A stretch of 64,000 nucleotides of DNA from NCBI GenBank assembly GCA_051208035.1, contig JBPJFZ010000007.1, positions 1 to 64,000 of the forward strand. Direction: 5' to 3'. Made by a program: the position numbers and the translations under genes. The notes under the pieces were generated by a model. It worked only from the letters and a program-made list of their open reading frames with translations. It was not told the DNA's origin and did no database searches. This stretch comes from JACKOB01 sp024234575 (GTDB lineage Bacteria; Pseudomonadota; Gammaproteobacteria; Pseudomonadales; Oleiphilaceae). Within the stretch, counting starts at the first letter, position 1, and each line of letters begins with the position of its first letter. Positions 35,675 through 45,421 of the stretch are shown here, one piece after another.

Positions 35675-38131
35675 ATGAGAGAGTTTCCAAAATATTTGGT
35701 AAGTAGTCTGTCTATAGGGATGTTGCTTGCAGTGACTGGCTGCGGCGGTGGAGGCGGGTCAGGTAGCAGTGGTTCAGCTGAGGGGGGGAATACTACAACC
35801 CCACCGCTGATTGCGCCTGAGACGACTAATGCAGATTTAGCGTTGGGGGGCACTGTATACCTTGATGAGGGTGTCACTCTTAATATTCAGGAAGGAAGCG
35901 GTAACAAAGGTGCATCAATTACCGCCAAGTCATCAGGAGAGCCTGGCGCCATGGTTGGCGTTAGTCGGGTGGTATCGTCAGAGTTTGATATTGATTCAAC
36001 GTCATTGAATCGTGGTGATCTGACGGTACCGATACTGGTGACATTGCCCGTCTCCGCATCACTGGTAAGTACTGATGCCGACCCGATGAGTTTTGATGTG
36101 CAGGTCTTCAATACTGATTCAGGAGAATGGGAGTGGGTTGATGGCTGGAGCTTCTACGATTCTGATACGCAGGACGTTTCTTTCTGGACGGGGCATTTTT
36201 CCCGCTATCGTGTTTTGCACAGTGAGCCGTCTGATCGCGACAACTATGAAAGATACCGGGTTAATAGTAGTAATTTCAGCGTTATTTATTATGAACCTTC
36301 GGCGCAGATTTTTGGTGCAGATTCAAGCTATGCCCCGCCTACTGATGCACAGTGGAAGCCAGTTGGCAGGGGCATTGATACCAGTGCGGATATCAGTAAT
36401 TACATAGAGGACCTGGGAGAAGCCTTAGAAGATTCGCTCGCTTACTATCTTGGCATGACCACATCAGATGGCAAGAAACTTTTTAGTGCGCCCGCGGCCG
36501 ATGACCCGTTGCAAGCCTATGTCACCTATTTGCCTAAAAAGGACTCTTCGGGCGAGTCGAAATTCGGCATTATGCGTATCGCTACCTCGCTGGATAACTA
36601 TTCCGAAATGACGAAAACAGCCACTCACGAACTGGCGCATGTAATGAGCAACCAGTATTACTCGGTGTTTGGTGCTGCATACAACCGCTGGTTTTTTGAA
36701 GCCACGGCTGATTTGTGGACGTCACGGGCACTAAAAATGAACCGGGACGAACAACGGCTGTTTTTCTCCCGTTTGATGTCTACCTATCTTAAGGTACCTT
36801 TGAACGCCAGTGATGAAGGCAGCTATTACGCTGCCGCAGACTTTCTCTACTGGCTAGAAAAAGAAACGGGGAAAAGTATCGCCGCGGATGTGGTAGCCGC
36901 CGATTATGCCAAAGATCTAACGGGTTTAAATACGCTGCTAACTTCTGCTACGACGGATCTCTCTGACTATTATACAGAGTACGTGTTACAAGCCTCGATG
37001 GGTAAACATGATCTAAACGTTCCTTTGGTCGAAAGAGTAAAAGCGCTGGATCAGTACACTGGCGGGTCGATTCAAACAGTCGATGTGCGGCACCTTAGTG
37101 CTTACGGGTTTGGTTTGCGTGGCAATTTTGATGTGGATACGTTGTTGGTGGTCAGCACTGAAGATGCTGATGTGAAAACCTTTTCATATTTAACATCAGG
37201 TTTACCAGTGAGCGATATCGCCGATTACAAAGAAGCCGAACTCAATCAGGAAAGCACTATTGTCATTGAAAATTTTGGTAAAAAAGGCACGGCAACGGCG
37301 AATAATACGTTCTACCAGATCGCGATTAACGCTACCCTCGCCGATAGTGACGATATTAGCTATACCTTCGAAAGCTATGTTCTTGTGCCGCCTTTAATGC
37401 AACTGAGCGAAGGTGGTGTGGACTTTACCAGTGGTGTTGAGTATGCCGCCGGACAAGCGCCGTTGCTTGGTTACAACGTATATTTATCCGGGCAGAAACT
37501 TAATGCAGGTTTGTTGCCTCCAGATTCACATGACTTTAAACATGCCAGTATTCATACCGGCTCAGATGTCACCGTCACGGTGGTCGATAAAAAAGGTAAT
37601 GAGTGGCCTAAAGTGAACAGCGTTGTGGCAACCAATTGGGAAATGCTGGTTGATCTTAGTGCCAGTGCGGATGACATTTCGCGCTGCTCCAGGTCAGAGT
37701 CATCGGTATCCCAAATCAGTTCTGCCTGGATACCGATTACCGTAGACAGCGATGGTAAGGTCAGGTTCAGCCATGACTGGGTGGGTGCTTACAATGGCAA
37801 ACAACAGCTGCATATCGAGGGTACAGGCACATACGTAGATGAGAAGTTGCGAGTCAGTGGGCGCTGGACCCTGGACGAAAGTGTTTCGATGGTGCTTGGC
37901 AGTGTCGTAGGCTATCAGCGCAGCAATGTTGGCAGCTTTACGTTAGGCGGCCACTTCACGTTAGGTACATTCTTGCATGACAGAGGTGAAAACAGCGCAG
38001 AAGCGGATGCCAGTTACACGGTGTATGGTTACGATTGGGTCGATAACGAATATGTTGCCGCTGACCCGGTGAACTATACCTGTAGCAATCAGCATCCGGT
38101 TATTGATATTACGGATTTTCGTCAGAAATAA
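35675..38131 (+). CDS. Large secreted lipoprotein with gluzincin-type metalloprotease site
   Basis: 818 residues. Lipoprotein signal peptide ends LLAVTGC, with C23 lipidated and glycine at +2, pointing to the outer membrane; a Gly/Ser-rich tether follows. Zinc motif HELAH at 318-322 with a downstream glutamate E342 in WFFEATADLW, the spacing of gluzincins. The N-terminal third (about 50-180) is beta-rich, resembling a propeptide or adhesion domain; the C-terminal part (about 480-818) is also beta-rich. No exact family was recognised, so substrate is unknown. It is convergent with the carbonic anhydrase-like gene. Confidence 0.7.
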   Translation: MREFPKYLVSSLSIGMLLAVTGCGGGGGSGSSGSAEGGNTTTPPLIAPETTNADLALGGTVYLDEGVTLNIQEGSGNKGASITAKSSGEPGAMVGVSRVVSSEFDIDSTSLNRGDLTVPILVTLPVSASLVSTDADPMSFDVQVFNTDSGEWEWVDGWSFYDSDTQDVSFWTGHFSRYRVLHSEPSDRDNYERYRVNSSNFSVIYYEPSAQIFGADSSYAPPTDAQWKPVGRGIDTSADISNYIEDLGEALEDSLAYYLGMTTSDGKKLFSAPAADDPLQAYVTYLPKKDSSGESKFGIMRIATSLDNYSEMTKTATHELAHVMSNQYYSVFGAAYNRWFFEATADLWTSRALKMNRDEQRLFFSRLMSTYLKVPLNASDEGSYYAAADFLYWLEKETGKSIAADVVAADYAKDLTGLNTLLTSATTDLSDYYTEYVLQASMGKHDLNVPLVERVKALDQYTGGSIQTVDVRHLSAYGFGLRGNFDVDTLLVVSTEDADVKTFSYLTSGLPVSDIADYKEAELNQESTIVIENFGKKGTATANNTFYQIAINATLADSDDISYTFESYVLVPPLMQLSEGGVDFTSGVEYAAGQAPLLGYNVYLSGQKLNAGLLPPDSHDFKHASIHTGSDVTVTVVDKKGNEWPKVNSVVATNWEMLVDLSASADDISRCSRSESSVSQISSAWIPITVDSDGKVRFSHDWVGAYNGKQQLHIEGTGTYVDEKLRVSGRWTLDESVSMVLGSVVGYQRSNVGSFTLGGHFTLGTFLHDRGENSAEADASYTVYGYDWVDNEYVAADPVNYTCSNQHPVIDITDFRQK

Positions 38132-38236
38132 CGAAATGAATATCAAATGATTTATAACGGGCGGGGCACATTCCCCGCGCTTATTCGTCCCTTTGTGAGG
38201 AAATCAATCTTTTTTGCGATTGTTTATCCAACATAT

Positions 38237-38779
38237 TTACGCCTCATAATTCTCAGCCGCATGTTGGTCTTTCAGACGCACATAATTTGCCGCAGTATAG
38301 GCAAAGAAAGTATGCTCTTTATCACTAAGGGGCCGGACCTTTTTTACCGGTGCGCCGGCGAATACAAAACCGGATTCGAGTCTTTTTCCTGGAGGCACCA
38401 GGCTGCCTGCACCAAGAATCACTTCTGATTCGATATGCGCCCCGTCCATGACGATCGCTCCCATGCCAATAAGCACCTTGTCTTCGATGTGGCAGCCATG
38501 CAGCAGCGCTTTATGTCCGACGGTAACATCATCGCCTATTTGCAACGGAAAGCCACCGGGGTTGTAGTCACTGGCATGGGTAATATGCAGCACTGATCCA
38601 TCCTGAATACTGCATCGAGCGCCTATTTGGATGCTGTGCATATCTCCACGGATAACGACCAACGGCCATACGGAGCAGTCATCTCCCATTGTGACATCGC
38701 CGATGACAACGGCCGTTGGGTCGACAAAGGTGCGCTTACCAAGTGTTGGGGTTTTGTTTTGATAAATTCTGATGGGCAT
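38237..38779 (-). CDS. Gamma-class carbonic anhydrase-like hexapeptide-repeat protein
   Basis: 180 residues of left-handed beta-helix repeats (VVIGDVTMGDDCSVWPLVVI, IGARCSIQDGSVLHI). Three metal histidines are seen in HITH and GHKALLHGC. The family (YrdA/PaaY/CaiE-like) includes gamma carbonic anhydrases and thioesterases; the substrate is uncertain. Single gene, convergent with the lipoprotein. Confidence 0.9.
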   Translation of the reverse strand: MPIRIYQNKTPTLGKRTFVDPTAVVIGDVTMGDDCSVWPLVVIRGDMHSIQIGARCSIQDGSVLHITHASDYNPGGFPLQIGDDVTVGHKALLHGCHIEDKVLIGMGAIVMDGAHIESEVILGAGSLVPPGKRLESGFVFAGAPVKKVRPLSDKEHTFFAYTAANYVRLKDQHAAENYEA

Positions 38780-39027
38780 GTCTGGTTCTCGATTAAAGAG
38801 GGGTTATGGCGGTGCCAAAAAATGTCTTTATTGCCAGACTCTACCCATTCAACCCGTGGAAATCCAGCGACAACCGTGCTCTTTTTAGGGCTGGTGGTGC
38901 ATAGGCGGTATAGCTCGCCAATTGCCGAAGATTACAGGATCTATACCAAGTGAAATTGATTCCCATTTTAAACCAATGTATGTTTCTCTCATTAACACAT
39001 TCTATTGTCTGACTTCAGGATCGCTTC

Positions 39028-41061
39028 ATGACCAATCCGCTTTTTTCAAGCTCGCTTTACCCAGCCTATGACCAAATAAAAGTTGAACATATCGCGCCTG
39101 CCATTGAGACAATGATCGCCGAAAACCGGCAGCAACTGGAGAGATTGGTGACGTTGCCAGAAATGAACTGGCAAACCCTGGCATTGCCGATGGAAGAGCT
39201 GGGGGAGCGGCTGCAAAATGCCTGGTCAGTGGTGAGCAATCTTAATTCACTGATGAACTCTGATGAACTGCGAGTCGTCTACAATGATTGTGTGCAGAAA
39301 ATCACCCAATATCACACCGAGATTGGCCAGAATGAGCAACTTTGGCAAGCCTACAAAACTCTCTCGCTGTCTCCCGGCTTTGCCAGTGCCAATCAGCAAC
39401 AACGCCAGGCAGTTAGTCATATTCTGCGTGACTTTCACTTATCTGGGGTAGACCTCGAAGCTGAGAAAAAGCGGCAATATGCCGAGTTAAGCCAGAAGCT
39501 GGCAGAGAAAACCAACCGCTTTTCCGACAACGTTCTGGATGCGACGCAAGCCTGGCAGTTGCACGAAACAGATGACAAGCGCCTGGCTGGCCTGCCCGAA
39601 TCTGCATTGGCGCAGGCCAAGGCGGCGGCGCAGGCTAAAGAGCTTGAGGGCTATCTCTTTACTCTCGACTTCCCGAGCTATTACCCTCTTATTACTTATT
39701 GCGATGATCGTGACTTGCGCTTTGAGGTTTATGAAGCCTATGCAACCCGAGCCTCTGAGTTAGGACCGGATGCCGGCAAGTGGGACAACAGTACCCTGAT
39801 TAAAGAAATACTGCAGTTGAGATACGAACTGGCGCAGTTGCTAGGCTTTGATAACTATGCCGAACGTTCACTGGCACCCAAAATGGCCGAGAGCGTAGAG
39901 GAAGTGTTAGGTTTTATTCGCGAGCTGGCGGCCAAGGCCAAACCACATGCACTGCGCGAGGTCGATGAATTGCGACGCTTTGCGGCAGAACACTGTGCCA
40001 TTAACGAACTGGAAGGCTGGGATGTCGCTTATGTTAGCGAAAAGCTCAAGCAGCACAGTTACGACATATCCCAAGAAGCGTTGAAGGCGTACTTTCCGCT
40101 ACCGCGCGTGGTTGATGGCTTGTTTACCTGCGCCAAACGGCTCTTTGGTATCGACATCGTTAAAAGTGATGCAGCCACACTTTGGCATCCTGATGTCCAG
40201 TTTTATGAAATTCATCGGGATGGAAAGCAAATTGCCGCTTTTTACTTCGATCTGTATGCCCGTAGCAAAAAGCGCGGTGGCGCCTGGATGGCAGGCGCCC
40301 GTACCCGTCGCATTAAGGCCGATGGTGAGCTGCAGTTGCCAGTCGCCTACCTCGTTTGCAACTTTACCCCGCCAGGTAAAGACAACCCTGCATTGTTGAC
40401 ACACAATGAAGTCACAACGCTGTTTCATGAATTTGGCCACGGTTTGCATCACATGCTCACGGAAATGGACGTCAGTGAAGTGTCGGGCATTAACGGTGTG
40501 CCTTGGGATGCGGTTGAGTTACCCAGCCAGATTCTTGAAAACTGGTGCTGGCAGCCAGAGTCGTTAGCCTTGCTAGCGGGACACTATCAGACCGGTGAAG
40601 CGCTGCCACAAGATATGCTCGACCGTATGTTAGCGGCGAAAAATTTTCAGGCAGGTATGATGATGTTGCGGCAATTGGAATTTGCACTATTCGATTTCCG
40701 TCTGCACAGCGAATACAAAACGACCAACGCGGTTAAGGTGCTGGATGTACTGAAAGAAGTACGGGATGAAGTTGCAGTGTTTGTGCCACCGGCATTTAAT
40801 CGTTTCTCCCATAGCTTTACCCACATATTTGCAGGCGGTTACGCCGCTGGCTATTACAGCTATAAATGGGCAGAAGTACTTGCGGCAGACGCCTTCTCCA
40901 GTTTTGAAGAAAACGGTATTTTTGATGCGGCCACCGGTGCCCGTTTTATGAAAACCATTCTGCAACAAGGTGGATCACGCAGCCCGATGGAGCTTTTCAT
41001 CGAGTTTCGTGGTAGAAAGCCATCTGTAGATGCCCTATTGAAGCAATCAGGGCTGATTTAA
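39028..41061 (+). CDS. prlC: Oligopeptidase A
   Basis: 677 residues, full M3-family metallopeptidase. Zinc site is TLFHEFGHGLHHML, with the distal glutamate in the SQILENWCW block, and the typical FSHSFTHIFAGGYAAGYYSY segment near the C terminus. It degrades signal peptides and short oligopeptides in the cytoplasm. It is followed by yheV, the normal partner in this class. Confidence 0.97.
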   Translation: MTNPLFSSSLYPAYDQIKVEHIAPAIETMIAENRQQLERLVTLPEMNWQTLALPMEELGERLQNAWSVVSNLNSLMNSDELRVVYNDCVQKITQYHTEIGQNEQLWQAYKTLSLSPGFASANQQQRQAVSHILRDFHLSGVDLEAEKKRQYAELSQKLAEKTNRFSDNVLDATQAWQLHETDDKRLAGLPESALAQAKAAAQAKELEGYLFTLDFPSYYPLITYCDDRDLRFEVYEAYATRASELGPDAGKWDNSTLIKEILQLRYELAQLLGFDNYAERSLAPKMAESVEEVLGFIRELAAKAKPHALREVDELRRFAAEHCAINELEGWDVAYVSEKLKQHSYDISQEALKAYFPLPRVVDGLFTCAKRLFGIDIVKSDAATLWHPDVQFYEIHRDGKQIAAFYFDLYARSKKRGGAWMAGARTRRIKADGELQLPVAYLVCNFTPPGKDNPALLTHNEVTTLFHEFGHGLHHMLTEMDVSEVSGINGVPWDAVELPSQILENWCWQPESLALLAGHYQTGEALPQDMLDRMLAAKNFQAGMMMLRQLEFALFDFRLHSEYKTTNAVKVLDVLKEVRDEVAVFVPPAFNRFSHSFTHIFAGGYAAGYYSYKWAEVLAADAFSSFEENGIFDAATGARFMKTILQQGGSRSPMELFIEFRGRKPSVDALLKQSGLI

Positions 41062-41113
41062 TTCGATGCCGTGGTTAAAATAGTTACCAGCTGAAATTAA
41101 CGAGAGAGAGAAA

Positions 41114-41359
41114 ATGTCCGTCAAAAGAAGGTTTATTGCTGGAGCGGTTTGCCCGCGATGTGCGGCATTGGATCGCATCGTTGTTTTTCAACGGGACGGA
41201 CAGGCTTTCAGGGGGTGTGTCTCTTGTGATTTCGAAGAGCCCCAGCCCGAGCTTAATGCCGGCGACGAAATACCAACCCGCGTTAATCAAGGCGATGCTG
41301 ATAAGACCGAGGCGGAGGCGCAAGTTGTACAGATCATTCCTACCATTCGTAAGGGCTGA
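41114..41359 (+). CDS. yheV: YheV family zinc-ribbon protein
   Basis: 81 residues. Zinc-ribbon cysteines C13, C16 (CPRC) and C35, C38 (CVSC). The family is small and found directly after prlC in gammaproteobacteria. The role is unknown. A GAGAGAGAAA ribosome site precedes the ATG. Confidence 0.9.
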   Translation: MSVKRRFIAGAVCPRCAALDRIVVFQRDGQAFRGCVSCDFEEPQPELNAGDEIPTRVNQGDADKTEAEAQVVQIIPTIRKG

Positions 41360-42025
41360 TTAGTAACGATGAGGTGGCACCGACTTGAGTGAAAACTGAA
41401 ACTTGATATGGTTTCTTACCAACAGGTTCTGCCAATAAATGCGCATCCATTCCCAGGCTTTGTGTTTCGCCTGTATGACAAATGGATTTAAATCTAGTTC
41501 ATAATAATTCGGTGTGCCTGCCAACTGACAGACCGTGATAAGAATTGCCTGATCGAGCTCATTGGCAAAGGGCTCTCCGATCAGGTGGTGCGCCAGCAGA
41601 TTAGCCTGTGTTGTTTCTATATCCACAAGGTCGCTGTTGCGGATACTTTTGTTGTTTTCGTACATTTCTTCCATTAAGCGATGGCACAGATAAGCCTTAA
41701 TCAGTAGACCATCCAGGCCAATGTATTTGGAAAACACAACTGACGGCTGGGTAAAGTAGCCCACGGCGTGATAAATAAAAGGCGCAAATAAGTCCATCTC
41801 CCCCGCTTCATCAGCGCAGGCTTGCACGCACTCTATTAGCCTCGGTGCCATTTCGATGTATTCGACAGCGAAATTAAACAGACAGCTTAATGGGTCGACG
41901 CCATGAAGTCCGACAGCAAGATGTAGTTGCGACACTTTAGTCGCAAGCTGTTTTGCAAAGTTGCCGGTTCTTTCTTCATCTTCCTTCGCTTTCTGAATAA
42001 TGAAAAATATGCTTTCGGGGGTCAT
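41360..42025 (-). CDS. Conserved-type hypothetical protein
   Basis: 221 residues from the ATG at 42025, which has GCAGGA at good spacing; a longer frame to 42115 is open but its extra 30 residues look like leader sequence. The protein is mostly helical, with a cysteine-containing centre (LIECVQACADEAG) and no membrane span or recognisable motif. I do not recognise it. It converges end-to-end with yheV (stops abut at 41359/41360). Confidence 0.65.
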   Translation of the reverse strand: MTPESIFFIIQKAKEDEERTGNFAKQLATKVSQLHLAVGLHGVDPLSCLFNFAVEYIEMAPRLIECVQACADEAGEMDLFAPFIYHAVGYFTQPSVVFSKYIGLDGLLIKAYLCHRLMEEMYENNKSIRNSDLVDIETTQANLLAHHLIGEPFANELDQAILITVCQLAGTPNYYELDLNPFVIQAKHKAWEWMRIYWQNLLVRNHIKFQFSLKSVPPHRY

Positions 42026-42327
42026 GTAGGTTCCTGCAAAATACCTACCTGTATAGCTCTGTGGGTAAATAATTGAAAAATGGCCTGCGCCGGTTTGTAA
42101 GCTTTCAGACAACATTGCATTTATGGTGCATGGTAAAAGCTCTTCTACTGAGTTTAGAAGAGATCCCCGTGAGTTGAAGGTCGACGTTAGTCTATTTTCT
42201 TATTTTATTGCGCTGTGTAATCGGATATGGCTATATATCGTTCTAAAATTGATTTAGGTCGTTGAGCTCGTCCCCTCGGTATAGATACGCTAGTTTCGTT
42301 CCACTAATCAGATAAAGACTGCATCTT

Positions 42328-42957
42328 ATGAATGGCAGATTAATTTACGTATTCGGCTTTATAGTCGCCTTGATCGCCCTTGGCATGGGCTGGTACACGG
42401 GCAAAGTGTCACTTACGCAGGCGCTCGACAAGAAAACCTTGGAAGAAGTAGGGGCTTTTGTCTACGATGTACCCCGACCGGTCACGGAGTTCGGTCTTGT
42501 CGATCAGCACGGTCAGGCTTTTAACAACAGTCGTCTAGTGGGCAAGTGGTCGTTTGTATTCTTCGGTTATACCCACTGTCCTGACGTCTGTCCCGGCACT
42601 ATGCTGGTTTATCAGGCGTTGAACGCGGAGTTGAGCGATAGGGGCATCACCGATACACAGATGTTAATGGTAACCGTTGATCCTGCCCGAGATAATGTTG
42701 AAACATTACAGGGGTATCTTGCTTTCTTTAATCCAGAATATATTGGATTAACCGGCGAAGAAGCGGTTATCAGGCGTTTTGCTCAATCATTGAATGCCGG
42801 GTTTTCGATACCGGAACACGCCGAGGGTGAGCCATATTTCGTTGATCATAGCTCGCACATTGCTTTGGTCGATCCGGATGGTAACTTTGCCGGCTTCTTT
42901 CAGATGCCACACAAAGCGGCTGTTATAGCAACAATATTGAATGCGCTGCGGCATTAG
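42328..42957 (+). CDS. SCO1/SenC family copper chaperone
   Basis: 209 residues. An N-terminal membrane anchor (VFGFIVALIALGMGWYTG) and a thioredoxin-like periplasmic domain with the Cu-binding CxxxC at C84 and C88 (THCPDVCPG) and H174 (VDHSSH). It metallates the CuA centre of cytochrome c oxidase or acts as thiol redox protein. No cytochrome oxidase gene is in the window. Confidence 0.94.
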   Translation: MNGRLIYVFGFIVALIALGMGWYTGKVSLTQALDKKTLEEVGAFVYDVPRPVTEFGLVDQHGQAFNNSRLVGKWSFVFFGYTHCPDVCPGTMLVYQALNAELSDRGITDTQMLMVTVDPARDNVETLQGYLAFFNPEYIGLTGEEAVIRRFAQSLNAGFSIPEHAEGEPYFVDHSSHIALVDPDGNFAGFFQMPHKAAVIATILNALRH

Positions 42958-42975
42958 CCCGTGCGGGAGTAATGA

Positions 42976-43932
42976 ATGAATTTGTCCGCTGAAACCTTAA
43001 TGGCCGCTTTGGCAAGTTGCCGCGATGGTATTGTTGTCACCGATGTGTCGACACCAAAAAATGAAATGGTTTTCGCCAATGACGCTTTTCGCAACATGCT
43101 TGGGTTCTCAGAACTTGAATTGAGAGGCCTGGGCACTCGGTTTTTATTAGGCAAGAAAACACGGCCCACTGCCGGTCATACGTTTCGGCGAGCAATTAAC
43201 GAGCGAATCCCTTGTTTAGTGACCGTGAGCGCCACCAAAAAAGATGGTAATGAAATCTGGCTAGAGATCAGTGGAGCACCAGTGATTGAAAACGGCCAGC
43301 CTGGGCACCTTTATCTGGGCGTTTGTCGTGATGTAACACAAAGAACGCTGGCCATTGAAGCCTTGCTGGCCACCGACATTGCTATTGAAGTACCCGTTGG
43401 TGCCGATGATACGCAAACCATAGACCCACTTACTTCACTCTATAACCGCTCTTTTTTCGAAGAATATGCCGAGCGTGAATGGGCAACGATGCTGCGTCAG
43501 CATTTGCCGATTAGTATTTTCATGATTCGAGTAAAGGGCTGTGAAAATCTGCCCCAGGCCTCTACCCACCAACTTTCTCTGAACCATCTGTTAGAGTTGA
43601 TGGCCGACAACCTGCGACAGCAATTTCGTCGTGGCACGGATCTGGTCGCGCGTTTTAATCGAGATACGTTTGTGGGGATCGCTGCTGGGATGGGCTGGGA
43701 AGATGCTGAAGTAATGGCTGGATCAACCGTAGACAGGCTTAACAGGGCATTAAAACAGGCAGGACCGGAACTTATGGACATGTCCTGCCGCATGGGGGTG
43801 GCCACCGCGGTGCCGGAAGAAAATCATCAGATTGATGAGATCATTGCCAGTGCTCAGGAGGCACTGAATAAGGCGGTGGCAGATGACACCAACAATCTGA
43901 CAGTGGCAATGTCGACAGTTGATTTCAGTTAG
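42976..43932 (+). CDS. PAS protein with degenerate GGDEF domain
   Basis: 318 residues. A PAS domain at about 8-120 (LASCRDGIVVTD, NDAFRNMLGFSELE) resembles LOV-type PAS but lacks the cysteine motif GRNCRFL, having GLGTRFL. The GGDEF-like domain starts near 148 (DPLTSLYNRSFFEEY). The signature is N228-R-D-T-F instead of GGDEF, so cyclase activity is not expected. It follows SCO1 by 18 bases and converges with the HD-GYP gene. It may sense a signal and bind c-di-GMP or a partner; inference. Confidence 0.88.
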   Translation: MNLSAETLMAALASCRDGIVVTDVSTPKNEMVFANDAFRNMLGFSELELRGLGTRFLLGKKTRPTAGHTFRRAINERIPCLVTVSATKKDGNEIWLEISGAPVIENGQPGHLYLGVCRDVTQRTLAIEALLATDIAIEVPVGADDTQTIDPLTSLYNRSFFEEYAEREWATMLRQHLPISIFMIRVKGCENLPQASTHQLSLNHLLELMADNLRQQFRRGTDLVARFNRDTFVGIAAGMGWEDAEVMAGSTVDRLNRALKQAGPELMDMSCRMGVATAVPEENHQIDEIIASAQEALNKAVADDTNNLTVAMSTVDFS

Positions 43933-43965
43933 GGCAATAAGCAACCAATTGACGACATATCCGGA

Positions 43966-45171
43966 CTATAGAAAGTCCTTCACTGAAATTTTGTAGGCTT
44001 CCGGGTCGACAGCTTTCAGAATTCTGTCTTGTACACTGGGTTTCGACAAGTCGATCACCATTGTCTTAATAAAGTTCCGAAACTTCGTGTGGTACATCAC
44101 TCTTACAGTTGGTAAACGCTGGTCTGCTTCGTTGGCCTCAATCACCACACCAAGTCGCCCGCTTTCAAGCAGCACCAGTGATCCCACCGGGAAGATACCC
44201 ACGGTGCGAATAAAATGCTCAACCAGAGAACGGTCGAGGTGCGACCCGCTCCATTCAAGCAGCTTTTTGATTGCTGCAGTTGGTGTCATACCTTTGTGAT
44301 AGACACGGTCTGCGGTAATGGCATCGTAAACATCGGTAATTGCCACCATTCTTCCGTAAGCTGAGATTTCCTCGCCCTTTAAACCGTTGGGGTAGCCACT
44401 GCCATCCATTTTTTCGTGGTGTTGGGCAGCAACCAGAATGGTTAATTCAGAAATCCCCTCGGTTGTTCTTAAGATATCTGCACTATGCACAACGTGTGTT
44501 TTCATCTGGCCAAATTCAGCGTCAGTGAGCTTTCCTGGCTTATGTAATACCTCGTCTGGCACCAGGATTTTACCAATGTCATGTAATAGCGCGCCGATAA
44601 TGGTCTGATGCAGAATGTCCCGATCAAGAGACATTGAACGGCCGAAGAGCGACATTAAAACGCTGAGATTTACCGAGTGCTCCATGAGGTAAGAGTCTTT
44701 TTCACGAATTCTTCCCAAGCATGACAGAGCGTTGTGGTTTCTAAAGATCGAATCAAGCATGCCATCGGCAAGCTCACTGACCGAGCTGACATCGATACTC
44801 TTGCCGATCTTTACATCTTCCATCACGTTGTTAACCAATCCCTTTGCTTCCCGGTGCAGTTTTTCTGCAACAATCATCTCATCTTGCAAAGAAATCTGAG
44901 GCCGAGTCAGAGGTGAAAGCGCTCCTGCCTTTTGCAGCTGTGTTTCATTGTTTTTTTCCACCTCATGGGCTGGTATGCCGTCCTGGGTATCGGCGCCTTT
45001 CATGGTGTCTATGTAGATCTCGGTGACACCCAGCTTGATTATTTTTTCAATGACCGCTTCAGACTTCAGTGGCCCACTCTTTTTCATATTGTTGTGTGGT
45101 ATCCAATCTTTATTTAGATCAGATATATACATGCCAACACGTAATGCAGAAACAGGGATTCGTTTTATCAT
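43966..45171 (-). CDS. HD-GYP domain cyclic-di-GMP phosphodiesterase
   Basis: 401 residues. N-terminal DUF3391-like region (about 1-120) with VSALRVGMYISDLNKDW, then an HD-GYP domain: HSVNLSVLMSLFGR, GALLHDIGKILVPDEVLHKP, HVVHSADIL and AAQHHEKMDGSGYPNGLKG, followed by the ITDVYDAITADRVYH segment. The catalytic HD and the GYP motif (GSGYP) are intact, so it should hydrolyse c-di-GMP to GMP or pGpG. Confidence 0.95.
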   Translation of the reverse strand: MIKRIPVSALRVGMYISDLNKDWIPHNNMKKSGPLKSEAVIEKIIKLGVTEIYIDTMKGADTQDGIPAHEVEKNNETQLQKAGALSPLTRPQISLQDEMIVAEKLHREAKGLVNNVMEDVKIGKSIDVSSVSELADGMLDSIFRNHNALSCLGRIREKDSYLMEHSVNLSVLMSLFGRSMSLDRDILHQTIIGALLHDIGKILVPDEVLHKPGKLTDAEFGQMKTHVVHSADILRTTEGISELTILVAAQHHEKMDGSGYPNGLKGEEISAYGRMVAITDVYDAITADRVYHKGMTPTAAIKKLLEWSGSHLDRSLVEHFIRTVGIFPVGSLVLLESGRLGVVIEANEADQRLPTVRVMYHTKFRNFIKTMVIDLSKPSVQDRILKAVDPEAYKISVKDFL

Positions 45172-45421
45172 AGCCAGAGTAAGTAATTATTTTTTAATAT
45201 TAGCGACGAAATACCATTGGGGTGAAGCCAAGCCGTACTTTTCTAAACTACTACGCAAGAAGTATAGACCGGCTGGTATAAAAGTCTTGGGAGATATGAC
45301 CCGTATCGCGTATTTATGCACGATTGTTTTGGATTTTTTATATGGTACATTTGCACACATACTTTTTGTTGGCAGCCATGTGCCAGGCCATTTTTCTAAT
45401 AACCAATGATAGAAGCAGACC

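Noticed and set aside
42140..42162. Hairpin CTCTTCTA / TAGAAGAG upstream of the 41360-42025 gene
   Set aside because: AT-rich, no U-run, no gene end nearby; likely chance.
45023..45409. 128-codon + strand frame over the HD-GYP start and the following gap
   Set aside because: Half of it is antisense to the HD-GYP gene; no ribosome site; product has no domain.
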